47,152 nt of DNA from Enterobacterales bacterium (GCA_030949565.1 JAUZSK010000024.1:1-47152), one strand, 5' to 3'. Shown: positions 34,733-45,328, counted from the first letter of the stretch. The notes: generated from the letters alone by a model not told the origin. Made by a program: numbers and translations.

Positions 34733-35569
34733 TTAATCTGTCACTTGCATTGGATAGATCCAGCCGGAAATAACACCTAATTCAGCGGTATCTAATTGGT
34801 AAGGATCTTGGTCAATCACCTGATAGCCTTTATCTGAATGAGACAGCTTAAGTTTTCTTGCATACTTATTGGCATCTGCCCAAGGTTGGTTATTGTAATT
34901 TTCTTCTGCTACTAAAAGGTAATTATTAGCAAGGTCAACTTCGACCACAACCGCGACATGCCCGTGACGCCAGTTAGCGCGATTTCGATCAGCAGCATAA
35001 ATGAGGAGATCGCCTCGTTTGGGTGGACGCTTTGCACTGCCATTTAATGACCGGGCTAATGGGAAGGTTTGGTTGGTTCTGATATTTTTACCTTCTGTTA
35101 AGTAGAGTATTTCATAGGCGCTATCAATACTTCCGAAAGTGATATCTTGATTTATCATCCACCATTTTCGGGCATATTCAACGCATTGATATATTAATCC
35201 AATATAATGAAATTCAGCTTCATTCGGGTTTTTATCACCTGTTACAACTTCACCTGAAGTTAAATTCAGAAAGGAAAACTGAGGCTTTATACAAGAAGAA
35301 CGACAATTTGATAAGGCATTTACACCATCGGCTTGCCCTAGCCGTTGGGCAAAAGGAGTCACACATTGGTTTTCGCAGGACTTGAGTCCTTTTTCAAACA
35401 AACGTTTTTGCTCTTCTTTAGCTAAAGGTTGGAGCTTAACCGCTAGACCATCGCCATCGGTGTGGGGCAAATTGAGTATTATGGGCGTGTTGGCTTGGGC
35501 GAAGATAGAGCTGCTTGGCATAAAAGCAAACAATATAACAATAATAAAGGTGTATTTAGTGGCAAGCAT
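34733..35569 (-). CDS. Exported CHAP-domain amidase/peptidase
   Basis: The 278-residue protein has a signal peptide (about 1-24) and a CHAP domain. The catalytic Cys129 lies in IYQCVEYARKWW and a His near 204 in WRHGHVAVVVEV, followed by VAEENYNNQPW. CHAP enzymes cut peptidoglycan cross-bridges; this one is also close to the glutathionylspermidine amidase domain, which has the same QCVEYAR motif. Four extra Cys (about 65-93) may form disulfides in the periplasm. The gene is monocistronic. Confidence 0.82.
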   Translation of the reverse strand: MLATKYTFIIVILFAFMPSSSIFAQANTPIILNLPHTDGDGLAVKLQPLAKEEQKRLFEKGLKSCENQCVTPFAQRLGQADGVNALSNCRSSCIKPQFSFLNLTSGEVVTGDKNPNEAEFHYIGLIYQCVEYARKWWMINQDITFGSIDSAYEILYLTEGKNIRTNQTFPLARSLNGSAKRPPKRGDLLIYAADRNRANWRHGHVAVVVEVDLANNYLLVAEENYNNQPWADANKYARKLKLSHSDKGYQVIDQDPYQLDTAELGVISGWIYPMQVTD

Positions 35570-35785
35570 GGAAATACTCGATTGATTGAAAGCGAGGGAA
35601 ATAGTGCGATATATCTAGCAGGATTTCAAGAGCTTAACCCAAGAAAAGATTATATCGGCGGTTTTCTTAGAGGTTTTAGCTCTTTTCGATGACTTAAGAC
35701 CCTAATATCTCATATATATTAACAGTGGTAGCTAAATATTGACTATAATTTTTATTATCCATTGTAAAAAAACGAACAGTCTCTT

Positions 35786-37114
35786 ATGCCGATTCGATGG
35801 CACCCTAACAAACTTATTAAACATCAAATCAGGCTAATATTTTTGGTGTTTTTAAGTTTAGTAGGCAAAAATATAAAAGCTGATGGCTTTGATGAGATCA
35901 CTCAGATAAAAATAGTATGGAGTTTGTCTGAAGCATCCATGAGCATGGCTGAATTGGCCAAGCAATATACAAGTTTATCGGGGGTGGAAGTTGAACTGGT
36001 AATACTGCCGACCGGCCCAAGCTGGTATCATCGTGTGTTAGCAGAGTTATCTGCGGGAGGTGATGGGTTTGACATTTTGGTGATGGATTACCACTATTTG
36101 CCAGAGTTTTCAGAAAGTGGTTATTTAACAGCATTAGCGCCATATCTTACTCAATCAAAACAATTGGCAATAAAAGATTTTAATTCAGATGCTGTCAAAA
36201 TCTTTTCCGAGTATCCAGAGGCATCAAGTCATTACTGGTCTCTACCCTTGCAGAGGGATGCTCTCGGTTTAGTTTACAGGCTAGATTTATTTAATGATCC
36301 ACAGCAGCAAAAGGCATTTAAACAGCGTTATGGTTACGCTCTGAGGCCGCCAAAAGATAAACAACAACTGATTGATATTGCGCAGTTCTTTACACGCCCT
36401 GATCGGGGTTTATGGGGTTGGGGCCAAACAACTTCTGATCATAATAATGCTATTGTGACTAGCGCTGTTAGTTTTATTTGGTCGGCCGGCGGGAAGGTTT
36501 TAGATCCATCAAAGCAGCAAGCGGTTGGTTATTTAGATTCAAAATCTTCAATTACCGGACTACAAGATTATATGAGAATGCTGGATTTTATGCCCGAGCA
36601 TCAAGAAGATTGGGATTATGTCGATATAAATCGAATGTTGTTGCAGGGCGAGCTAGCGATGGCGTTGAATTGGGTGTCAAGTATCAATGAGTTGAATGCT
36701 AGTAGCCGAGAGAAACAGTTCTCCATTGCCCCGTTTCCCTCAAACAAAACATTGCTTATGGGCCAAGCAATAGCGATTAATCAATTCTCACACAAAAAAC
36801 ACCTTGCGTGGGATTTTATCGAATGGTTTTTTCAAACGCAACAGCAAAAGGCTTTTTCAATGCATGGGCAATCTTTCAGTCGAGTCATGAACAAACCTGT
36901 TAAAGAGGTGAGTATTAGCAGCGATAACGACCAACTTAATCCAATATTGTTTAATTCTGAGAGTTTTTTAAAAATTCCGTTATATGCGTCATTTATCGAA
37001 ATTTTGCAACAGGAAATTAGCGCAGTTTTGCATCGAGAGAAATCACCCAAACAAGCGCTAACGATTGCCGCTAAGCGGCATCAATTACTTTTAAATAAAG
37101 ATAAAGAACATTAA
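35786..37114 (+). CDS. Family 1 extracellular solute-binding protein
   Basis: The 442-residue protein has a signal peptide (about 12-32, ending near IKADG) and the two-lobed periplasmic binding fold of family 1 (maltose-type) proteins: VSLSGVEVELVILPT-like N-lobe, FDILVMDYHYLPEFSESGYL, and ALNWVSSINEL in the hinge. No ABC permease or ATPase gene accompanies it. It lies 66 bp before a GGDEF-EAL protein on the same strand, so it may act as a ligand sensor for that protein rather than for transport. The ligand is probably a sugar or oligosaccharide, by family only. Confidence 0.8.
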   Translation: MPIRWHPNKLIKHQIRLIFLVFLSLVGKNIKADGFDEITQIKIVWSLSEASMSMAELAKQYTSLSGVEVELVILPTGPSWYHRVLAELSAGGDGFDILVMDYHYLPEFSESGYLTALAPYLTQSKQLAIKDFNSDAVKIFSEYPEASSHYWSLPLQRDALGLVYRLDLFNDPQQQKAFKQRYGYALRPPKDKQQLIDIAQFFTRPDRGLWGWGQTTSDHNNAIVTSAVSFIWSAGGKVLDPSKQQAVGYLDSKSSITGLQDYMRMLDFMPEHQEDWDYVDINRMLLQGELAMALNWVSSINELNASSREKQFSIAPFPSNKTLLMGQAIAINQFSHKKHLAWDFIEWFFQTQQQKAFSMHGQSFSRVMNKPVKEVSISSDNDQLNPILFNSESFLKIPLYASFIEILQQEISAVLHREKSPKQALTIAAKRHQLLLNKDKEH

Positions 37115-37180
37115 ATATAAAGATATTTGAATAGATTTAAAAAACATACATAGTTAGTGGAGAGGTAGAAGAAACAAAAA

Positions 37181-40015
37181 GTGGCATTAAATCTAAGGCA
37201 AAAGTTATTACTCATCGTTATTGCTTCGGTATTTGTTACCGGATTGGCGATTACTGCCGCCTATATTTATATTTTGATCAATCAAACTTCCGAAGAAACG
37301 AGGACCAAAGTATCGATAGCGAGTGAGGTCTTGAGTCAACAATTGATAGAGCAAGCTAATCTCATAAAAGAAGGTTATCAGAATTTTCAAAATAATTTAA
37401 AGCTCAATAAAAAAATTAAAAAGATTAGTGAAGGGGGGCTTCTGGAATTCTATATGCTTCCAGAAATCAACAATCTTGGAGAGCAACTTGATGTTTCAAG
37501 CTTCGCTTTTTACTTTTCATCTGGCGTGGTCAACAAACCTCACCTTAAACTCTATTATTCCAAAAAACTAAAGGGTAATGTAGTGGTCAAGGATGGGCAA
37601 CATAAACTCTATAGCAATCAGCATTTTGGCAGTATAGCGATTAATAATCCAGCCATTTTTCCGTTAGACTTACCTAAACCTAGAAAAATTGGGTTAGTAA
37701 ATTTGCATGAAAAACTGGTTTATCAAACTTGGCAACCCTACTACTATTTAGGTTCTGAAGACGTGTTCGGTCAAAAAAGTTTAATTGGCTATTTTAATTT
37801 ACAAAAAGCAATAGCTTTTGATGCCAATAAAATTAAACGGGAATTAGAAGTTGAAGTGTCACTATATAGTAATAACGGGCATGTGGTTTTTACTACGGAC
37901 GAAGACAGTGATCTAGAGCGACCATTTCCAATAAAAGAAGGTTATTTCAATCTATTCACCTCAGATGGAGAACCCTATGAAGCGATGCTAAAACCGCTCA
38001 TTATCGACGCTAAAAAAATAGGTTATATTCAAATACATGGTATAAAAAAACCGATTAATGCGGGTATAAAAAACGCGCTTTATTCTATGGCCATTGTCTC
38101 ATTATCTTTAGTTTTGATCATGTTTTTTGTGGTTGGGCGGTTGGTCAGTCGGTTTACTTCCCCTATTCTTGAACTCGCCAATGCGTCACTAGCGATGGCT
38201 ACAGGTAATTTGGAAAGAGATATTGTTGAGAATAGAAAGGATGAAATAGGTACTTTAGCACGTAATTTTAACAATATGCGGCGGGCGATCAAGCAGCAGG
38301 TGGATGATTTACAAAAGGAAATCATAGAACGTAAGAATGCTCAAGAGCGGGTTCAAATATTATCCCAAGCCATCGAGCAAAGCCCTGTATCGGTAATTAT
38401 CACAGACTCTGATGGCATTATTGAATACGTCAATAGCCGGTTTGAGCTCAATACGGGTTATAGCCTTCAAGAGGCTGTTGGCAGAAAACCGCAAGATTTA
38501 GGGTCGGGTATTCATTTGGGGCCACGCAGAGAAGAATTTCATAAACTTTTAACTGAAGGAAAAACTTGGGAGAGTGAATTTGAAAGCCGCAAAAAAAATG
38601 GCGATGTTTTTTGGGAGCGAGCACATATCGCTCCGGTGTTTGATGATTTCGGTGAGATCACGCATTACCTTTCAGTGAGAGAAGATATTACGTTGAGGAA
38701 AGAGCATGAGCAGCATATTTATCATCAAGCACATTATGATGCTTTAACTAATTTGCCTAATCGTTTTCTGGCGCTTGACCGATTGGACTACCAAATTAAA
38801 GAAGCCGAAAGAGGTTCTAAACTGGTAGCCGTTGTGTTTCTGGATTTAGATGGATTTAAAAAAATCAATGATACGCTGGGTCATGAAGTGGGTGATAAAT
38901 TATTGATCAAAGCCGCTGAACGATTGCGCAGCGTGGTCAGAGGGCCAGATACGGTTGCTCGATTGGGAGGCGATGAATTTGTTATTCTTTTGGGAGGTCT
39001 TTCTGCGGTATCGAATGTTAGCGCTATTGCCGAGAAAATATTGGAATGTTTAAAGAAGGTTTTTGTTATTGATGGACGTGAACTGATTTTAACCGCCAGC
39101 GCGGGTATTTCTGTCTATCCATCTGATGGCGCAACGGTATCCGAGCTGCTACGAAATGCCGATTCAGCTATGTACCATTCTAAAGAGCGCGGTAGAAATA
39201 CCTATTCATTTTTTACCCGTGCTATGAATGAAGAAGTCTCTAGACAACTAGCAATAGAAGAGCAGTTACATGGTGCGCTTGAAAGAGGTGAATTAAAAGT
39301 TGTATATCAATCGCAAATAGAAATACAGGAGCAAAAAATAATAGGGGCAGAAGCTTTACTGCGTTGGGACAATCAGGTTTTAGGTTCAGTATCACCAGTT
39401 GAGTTTATACCTGTCGCTGAGCAGTTAGGTTTAATTGTTCAAATAGGTGATTTTGTGATACAAGAAGCATTGGATATGGTGGCTCGGTGGCAACAAAATT
39501 TTTCTGGCGATTTTAGAATCGCCGTTAATTTATCACCGCGCCAATTCCATGAAAGAAACCTGGTTGAAAATATTGAAAGAGCGTTAATTAAGTCCAATGT
39601 TTCTAGTAGTGATTTAGAGCTAGAAATCACCGAGGGAGTATTAATGGGAGAACATGATTATATTGAAAAAGCACTTTTTGAATTACATGATTTAGGTATT
39701 TGTATCGCGATGGATGATTTTGGTACAGGCTATTCTTCACTTAGCTATTTAAGAAAGTATCCTTTTGATGTGCTTAAAATCGATCGTAGTTTCGTTAAGG
39801 ACATTACCAATGATTCGGCGGACCGAGAATTGATTAATGCGACAATTGCGATGGCGCATGGTTTGGGACTAAAAGTGGTTGCGGAAGGCGTGGAAACTAA
39901 GGAACAATACGATTTCCTAAAAGAGTTAAATTGTGATTTTGCGCAGGGATATCTTTTCAGCAAACCTATGCCTGAGCTTGAACTACATGCATTGGCTAAG
40001 AGTCTAGTTAATTAG
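37181..40015 (+). CDS. Membrane PAS-GGDEF-EAL cyclic-di-GMP protein
   Basis: This is a 944-residue protein. It has TM1 (about 10-33), a periplasmic sensor region to about 300, TM2 (about 301-320), HAMP (about 320-375) and PAS (about 392-505). The GGDEF domain has RLGGDEF at 596-600 and the inhibitory RxxD at 587-590. The EAL domain has EAL at 724-726, ELEITEG, and DDFGTGYSSLSYLRKYPFDVL. Both catalytic motifs are complete, so it may make or degrade c-di-GMP. The start is GTG 37181, with a GAGAGG about 15 bases upstream. The preceding gene encodes a binding protein that may signal to its periplasmic region. Confidence 0.92.
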   Translation: MALNLRQKLLLIVIASVFVTGLAITAAYIYILINQTSEETRTKVSIASEVLSQQLIEQANLIKEGYQNFQNNLKLNKKIKKISEGGLLEFYMLPEINNLGEQLDVSSFAFYFSSGVVNKPHLKLYYSKKLKGNVVVKDGQHKLYSNQHFGSIAINNPAIFPLDLPKPRKIGLVNLHEKLVYQTWQPYYYLGSEDVFGQKSLIGYFNLQKAIAFDANKIKRELEVEVSLYSNNGHVVFTTDEDSDLERPFPIKEGYFNLFTSDGEPYEAMLKPLIIDAKKIGYIQIHGIKKPINAGIKNALYSMAIVSLSLVLIMFFVVGRLVSRFTSPILELANASLAMATGNLERDIVENRKDEIGTLARNFNNMRRAIKQQVDDLQKEIIERKNAQERVQILSQAIEQSPVSVIITDSDGIIEYVNSRFELNTGYSLQEAVGRKPQDLGSGIHLGPRREEFHKLLTEGKTWESEFESRKKNGDVFWERAHIAPVFDDFGEITHYLSVREDITLRKEHEQHIYHQAHYDALTNLPNRFLALDRLDYQIKEAERGSKLVAVVFLDLDGFKKINDTLGHEVGDKLLIKAAERLRSVVRGPDTVARLGGDEFVILLGGLSAVSNVSAIAEKILECLKKVFVIDGRELILTASAGISVYPSDGATVSELLRNADSAMYHSKERGRNTYSFFTRAMNEEVSRQLAIEEQLHGALERGELKVVYQSQIEIQEQKIIGAEALLRWDNQVLGSVSPVEFIPVAEQLGLIVQIGDFVIQEALDMVARWQQNFSGDFRIAVNLSPRQFHERNLVENIERALIKSNVSSSDLELEITEGVLMGEHDYIEKALFELHDLGICIAMDDFGTGYSSLSYLRKYPFDVLKIDRSFVKDITNDSADRELINATIAMAHGLGLKVVAEGVETKEQYDFLKELNCDFAQGYLFSKPMPELELHALAKSLVN

Positions 40016-40049
40016 ATTTACCCCCATGAACATAACCCTCTAGTTTAGA

Positions 40050-41328
40050 CTATTCAAGTGCAATCGCTCGATGACCGATATCTTTTCGATAATAAGCCTG
40101 CTTAAATTGGATCGCTGCAACCCCCTTGGTAAGCCTGTTTTTGTGCCTCACTTACGCTATCTGCCAGAGCTACAACACAAAGCACGCGTCCGCCTTGAGT
40201 CACTAGCTGTTGCTCTTTAATTTTAGTTCCTGCATGAAATACTTGGCAAGTTTCAGAAGCTAAATCTATACCGCTGATCACATCTCCTTGATGGTAGCTA
40301 TCGGGATATCCTCCAGCTGCCATCACAACGCCAACGGCAAAGCGTGGGTCCCAGTCGACAGAGGCTTGATCTAAATTACCTTCGATAGCTTGCAGGCAAA
40401 GTTGATGTAAACCAGTTTTTAAGCGGCACATAATCGGCTGGGTTTCTGGATCACCAAAGCGACAATTAAATTCCAGTACTTTAGGCTCACCCTGCGGTGA
40501 TACCATTATGCCTGCGTATAAAAAACCGGTGTAGGGATTGCCCTCTTTGGCCATGGCCTCGACGGTTGGGATGATCACCTGCTGCATTATTTTTTGGTGC
40601 ATTGCCTCGGTCACCAAAGGTGCTGGGGAGTAAGCGCCCATGCCGCCAGTGTTTGGCCCTAAATCGCCATCATCTCTTGCTTTGTGATCTTGCGAGGTGG
40701 CCAGTGGTAAAATGTTTTCGCCGTCAACCATTACAATAAAACTCGCTTCTTCACCTTGTAAGAATTCCTCTACCACCACGCGGTGACCGGCATCACCAAA
40801 TTTATTTCCGGCAAGCATATCCTCTATGGCAACAAATGCATCATTTTCATTTTGCGCAATAATGACGCCTTTACCTGCGGCTAAACCATCGGCTTTAATA
40901 ACAATCGGTGTACCGACTTTTTTAACATAGTCTTTGGCGCTTTGTATCTCGGTGAAATTAGCATAGGCAGCAGTCGGGATATTATTTCGGGCTAAAAAAT
41001 CTTTGCTAAAAGCTTTTGAGCCTTCTAATTGTGCCGCTCCTTGACTGGGACCAAAACATTTTAGACTGGCTTGTTGAAACTGGTCCACAATACCAAGGCA
41101 CAGCGGAACTTCGGGGCCGACAATGGTGAGTTCAATATTTTCTTGTTGTGCAAAAGTGACCAGTTGGTTGATGGCATCAACCGCTATCTCGATATTAGAA
41201 ACTTTATTTTCGATCTCAGTACCCGCATTGCCGGGAGCCACCCATACTTGAGTCACTTCATCCGCTTGCGCGACTTTCCATGCCATCGCATGTTCTCGTC
41301 CACCGGATCCTATGATTAAAACTTTCAT
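40050..41328 (-). CDS. purD: Phosphoribosylamine-glycine ligase (one apparent frameshift near the end)
   Basis: PurD joins glycine to phosphoribosylamine in purine synthesis. The protein has the ATP-grasp features VLIIGSGGREHAMAWKV, KADGLAAGKGVIIAQ, GPNTGGMGAYSPAP and LEFNCRFGDPETQ. The frame as written ends in GGCSDPI at 40102. With one G removed from the run near 40129-40133 it continues as GVAAIQFKQAYYRKDIGHRA to a stop at 40050, as in other PurD. The gene follows purH by 38 bp. Sequencing error is likely. Confidence 0.94.
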
Positions 41329-41366
41329 CGGTCGTTTAACCCCAAGGTTAGATAATGCTTATTTAA

Positions 41367-42962
41367 TTAATGATTAAAGTGGCGCATCGCGGTAAATACC
41401 ATCGCCATGCCATGCTCGTTGGCAGCATCTATGACGTCTTGATCTCGCATAGAACCTCCGGGCTGGATAATCGCACTGATGCCAGCTTCTGCGGCTGCAT
41501 CTATGCCGTCTCTAAAAGGAAAAAAAGCATCCGATGCCATCACGCTACCTTTGACCTCTAGCCCTTCATCAGCGGCCTTTATGCCAGCTATCTTGGCGCT
41601 ATAGACTCGACTCATTTGACCGGCGCCAACACCGATGGTGGATAAATTTTTAGCGTAAACGATAGCATTGGATTTTACACATTTTGCCACTTTCCAGCAG
41701 AATAAAAGATCGGCTATTTGGCTTTCTGAAGGTGTTACCCGAGTAACAATTTTTAGATCATCAGCGCTAACGAGCCCTTGGTCTGCTTGCTGAATGAGCA
41801 AGCCGCCACTGACTTTTTGAAATCAAGGGTTTCATTTAAGTTCGTCTTTTCGGTCCAATCGCCACAGGCAAGAAGACGTATATTTTTCTTTTCTGAAATC
41901 ACCAGTTTGGCCCTTTCAGAAATTGAAGGCGCGATAATGACTTCAACAAACTGCCGCTCGATGATAAGTTTGGCAGTGACGTGATCTAACTCACGATTAA
42001 AAGCAATGATACCGCCAAAAGAGGAGGTTGGGTCGGTAGCATAGGCTTTTTGATAAGCTGTTTGTATATCTTCGGCGACAGCAACGCCACAGGGATTGGC
42101 GTGTTTAACAATGACACAAGCTGGCAGCTCAAATTGTTTCACACACTCTAGCGCCGCGTCGGTATCGGCAACATTATTATAGGAAAGTTCTTTACCTTGT
42201 AGTTGCTGTGCGCTTGCCAAGCAAGCGATCGGCGGATTGGCTTCAGCATAAAAAGCGGCGGACTGATGAGGGTTTTCACCGTATCGCATATCCTGCAATT
42301 TACTAAATTGAAAGTTAATGTTTTCTGAGAACTGCTTTGGAGACTGTTCGGGTGTTGAGCGTTTGCTGAGATAGTTAGCAATGGCGCCATCATACTGTGC
42401 GGTGTGACTAAAGGTTTTACAAGCTAGCTGATAACGCAGGTCTAATTGGGTACCACCGAATTGTTTGATTTGATCAATAACTGATGCATAATCGTAATGG
42501 ATCAACGATGACAGTTACATCTTGATGATTTTTGGCCGCGGCTCGTAACATGGTTGGCCCACCAATATCGATATTTTCAATGGCGTCGGATAAACTGGAA
42601 TCGGGGTTGGCGATAGTCGCTTGAAAGGGATAAAGGTTGACCACAATAAGATCAATCGGCAAAATATCTTGCTGCTGCATAACGGCTTCATCGGTGCCGC
42701 GCCGAGCTAAAATTCCCCCGTGTATTTTGGGGTGAAGGGTTTTTATTCGGCCATCCATCATCTCTGGGAAACCGGTGTAGTCGGAAACTTCGGTGACTTT
42801 GAACCCCTCTTCGGCAAGCATTTTTGCGGTGCCACCGGTAGACAGTATTTCTATGCTATTTTCGGATAAAAATTTAGCCAGTGGTAAAATACCTGATTTA
42901 TCAGAAACGCTAATTAAGGCGCGGTGTATGGGTTTGATGCTTGTGGCATTAGATGCTGTCAT
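41367..42962 (-). CDS. purH: Bifunctional AICAR transformylase/IMP cyclohydrolase (two apparent frameshifts)
   Basis: PurH carries out the last two steps to IMP. The N-terminal cyclohydrolase shows [30 protein letters not shown] and [15 protein letters not shown]. The transformylase shows [24 protein letters not shown] and, at the end, [11 protein letters not shown]. Three segments must be joined: an extra base in GTAATGG (42494-42500) and one missing from the five-T run at 41814-41818. Repair gives [14 protein letters not shown]. Together they have the normal length of about 530. The gene lies after fis and before purD. Confidence 0.94.
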
Positions 42963-43052
42963 GAATTTTAGCTCTGTGGTAAGGGGTGGTCATCGTAAGG
43001 TTAGCCTGAGAAAGCTTGAATAAAATAAAATGACTCATCAATAGAAATAAAA

Positions 43053-43107
43053 AAGGTCACGGAGGACTGCGTAAAATTAGATTTTAATCGCTATCAATCC
43101 GTGACCT
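43053..43107 (-). terminator. Long hairpin with U tract between fis and purH
   Basis: Arms AGGTCACGGA and TCCGTGACCT enclose further paired parts (GCG/CGC and TAAAAT/ATTTTA), and the minus-strand product is followed by TTTTTTATTT. It looks like an intrinsic terminator for dusB-fis, and may serve as an attenuator for purH since no other clear purH leader is present. It lies 90 bp upstream of the purH start. Confidence 0.65.
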
Positions 43108-43128
43108 AATAAAGGAATCATTTAATAC

Positions 43129-43446
43129 TTAGTTAAGTCCGTGCATCTTCAATTTTTTACGCAAAGTTCCGCGGTTTAAACCAAGTACTTGAGAGGCTTT
43201 TGTCTGGTTACCTTGAGTATAGGTCATTACGGCTTCCATTAAAGGCGCTTCAACTTCAGCTAAAACTAATTCATAAATATCGGTCGGTTGCTCGTCTTGT
43301 AGTTGAGCGAAATAATTTTTCATAGCCAATTCAACACTCTCGCGTAGAGTAAAGTTTTGCTGAGGAGCGATAAAACTATTACTGTCTGTAGATAAGGAGC
43401 TGCTACTGTTGTTGATTGAATCGACATTCATACTATGTAAGTTCAT
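43129..43446 (-). CDS. fis: DNA-binding protein Fis
   Basis: Fis is the nucleoid protein that bends DNA and activates rRNA and many other promoters. The 105-residue protein ends in the typical helix-turn-helix [20 protein letters not shown] and [16 protein letters not shown]. The N-terminal 30 residues are Ser/Asn-rich and longer than in E. coli (98 residues). It lies 61 bp after dusB in the standard dusB-fis order. Confidence 0.95.
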   Translation of the reverse strand: MNLHSMNVDSINNSSSSLSTDSNSFIAPQQNFTLRESVELAMKNYFAQLQDEQPTDIYELVLAEVEAPLMEAVMTYTQGNQTKASQVLGLNRGTLRKKLKMHGLN

Positions 43447-43507
43447 CTATGTTACCTTAAGGTGTTTGTGTTTTAGATAGCCCTAACAAAAAGGATCAGG
43501 CTATCAA

Positions 43508-44542
43508 TTATTGCCTAAAATATTCAGCCAGTGCCATTAATTGGCCTTCTACTGAGTCTAAAGAATTAAACCGTTTTCTAAATGCGGCAAGTTGATTAAT
43601 ATCAGTATGCTGCTGGTTAAGTAAATACCAACCGGTATGTTTTCTAGCAATTCTGACCCCCATAAAATCACCGTAAAAACGATACAGTGCTTTAATGTGC
43701 ATAGTCAGAATTTGCTCAATTTCCTGCCGTTCTATGGCTGGCATTTCTTTGTCATGCTTCAAAAAATAATCTATCTCACGAAATATCCAAGGTCTTCCTT
43801 GCGCTGCTCGGCCAATCATCAGACCATCGGCACCTGTATAGTGTAAAACCTTCTTGGCCTGCTGTGGGCTGATAATGTCACCGTTAGCAATCACCGGAAT
43901 ATTAACGGCTTGCTTAACCAAGGCAACCGTTTCATGTTCTGCTTCACCCTGATATTTGCAAGCACGAGTCCGACCATGCACTGCTAAAGACTGTATGCCC
44001 TGATCCTCGGCTATTTTTGCGATTTGCAACGCATTTTTACTCTGCGTATCCCAACCTGTTCGTATTTTTAAAGTCACGGGAATATCAACTGCTGCGACTA
44101 CGCGGGTAAGAATCTCTTCAACTAGCCGCGGGTCTTTTAACAAAGCAGAACCCGCCGCCTTTTTACAGACTTTTTTGGCTGGGCAGCCCATATTGATATC
44201 AATCACCTGGGCGCCTCTAGCGGCGTTAATCTTAGCCGCTTCAGCTAACATGTCAGCATCGCCACCAGCAATCTGCACGATCCTTAAACCGACTTCTTGC
44301 TTTAAATCCGTGTTGTCATCATCGGCAGCGCTTAACGGGCTATAATTTTGCACTTCGTCCTGTTGTGCTATCCGTAAACGGGTTTTTCTTGAGTTTTGTA
44401 GTAGTGGATCCGATGTCACCATCTCACTCACCACCACACCAGCGCCTAATTGCTTGCATAACCGCCGAAATGGCAGATCCGTCACCCCTGCCATAGGCGC
44501 AAGAAACAGATTATTATCAAGTAAATATGGGCCGATTTTCAT
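43508..44542 (-). CDS. dusB: tRNA-dihydrouridine synthase B
   Basis: DusB is an FMN enzyme that reduces uridines in the tRNA D loop. The TIM barrel shows LFLAPMAGVTDLPFRRLCKQ, DINMGCPAKKV with the catalytic Cys, LKIRTGWD, VHGRTRACKYQGEA and GRAAQGRPWIF. The protein has 344 residues, about 20 more than E. coli DusB; the extra part (VQNYSPLSAADDDNTDLKQE near residue 64) lies between TRLRI and GLRIVQIAGG. This insertion is acidic and could be a surface loop. The gene is the first of dusB-fis. Confidence 0.95.
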   Translation of the reverse strand: MKIGPYLLDNNLFLAPMAGVTDLPFRRLCKQLGAGVVVSEMVTSDPLLQNSRKTRLRIAQQDEVQNYSPLSAADDDNTDLKQEVGLRIVQIAGGDADMLAEAAKINAARGAQVIDINMGCPAKKVCKKAAGSALLKDPRLVEEILTRVVAAVDIPVTLKIRTGWDTQSKNALQIAKIAEDQGIQSLAVHGRTRACKYQGEAEHETVALVKQAVNIPVIANGDIISPQQAKKVLHYTGADGLMIGRAAQGRPWIFREIDYFLKHDKEMPAIERQEIEQILTMHIKALYRFYGDFMGVRIARKHTGWYLLNQQHTDINQLAAFRKRFNSLDSVEGQLMALAEYFRQ

Positions 44543-45155
44543 TGCTTTAAACTACCGTCAGACAAGACAGTTAGTTGCTCGTCAAGAAAATGCTGATTGG
44601 TCAAGAAAGCGCCAAATTTTACACCCTTTTTAACGCTTTGGAAACGGAAATTAAGATAAAAATAGACCTTTTTTTACTAAGTAAACCCTCTATAGAAAGG
44701 GCTATTGAAAGTTTCTGTATAATAATCAACCAGCTAGCGGAAAACCAATGGTTTTGTGCTCGAGTCGAATTATTTTTAACTGTTTAAATATCTCAATAGG
44801 GTATAGGCCTAGGTAAAGTAAAGATTGTTTCATTGAAAAGATGGTAGTTGGGATTCGGTGGGTTTTTGTTAGACAGGCAAACTTCAAGCGACATCTTTCA
44901 AGAAACTAAAACAGACATTGGTTAATTTGACCAATTTGTGGGCGAACAGCTTAGAGTCTCGTGACCAATGCCTTGCTTATTTAACCATCGGCAACAGCTT
45001 TTTGCTTGTAGCCCCTTAATTACGTGGTTTGAAAAAACTGGTCTGACTCTTGCAGTCTATCCTATGTTATCTGTTTTTATCAGTTTGACTTAATTAATCA
45101 TCGGATGAAAATAAAAATATTAACCATTAAATGATCTAACCATTAGGAGAAAACC
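44543..45155. other. Intergenic region without a supported gene
   Basis: About 610 bp lie between dusB and the small peptide gene. A 70-codon frame at 44575-44787 has no ribosome binding site, no family resemblance and overlaps the dusB promoter zone, so I do not call it. I find no tRNA or clear terminator here. Confidence 0.4.
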
Positions 45156-45287
45156 ATGTTCGAACTATTTATCGGTATTATTCTTGGCGCAAGCTTCCCT
45201 GAATTTTGGGCGCAACTTTATCAATCAGCTAAAAACAAGGTGATTGAATGGACATCATCGCAGAAATCTTCTTCGACTGAGTCCTAG
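45156..45287 (+). CDS. Small 43-residue membrane peptide
   Basis: The ATG is preceded by a strong AGGAG at ideal spacing. The peptide starts with a short hydrophobic segment (MFELFIGIILGASFPEFW) and ends in a Ser/Thr/Lys-rich tail (SSQKSSSTES). It is likely inserted in the inner membrane. I do not recognise it. It is close to the disrupted SRPBCC-like gene on the same strand. Confidence 0.55.
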   Translation: MFELFIGIILGASFPEFWAQLYQSAKNKVIEWTSSQKSSSTES

Positions 45288-45328
45288 CAGAAAAAACCGA
45301 CTAATTTATGATATGATCGCTGTATTAT

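Noticed and set aside
35462..35692. 76-codon frame on the plus strand after the CHAP gene start
   Set aside because: Much of it is antisense to the CHAP gene's signal peptide, and there is no ribosome site or recognisable motif.
44575..44787. 70-codon frame upstream of dusB
   Set aside because: It starts without a ribosome site in a likely promoter region and resembles no family.
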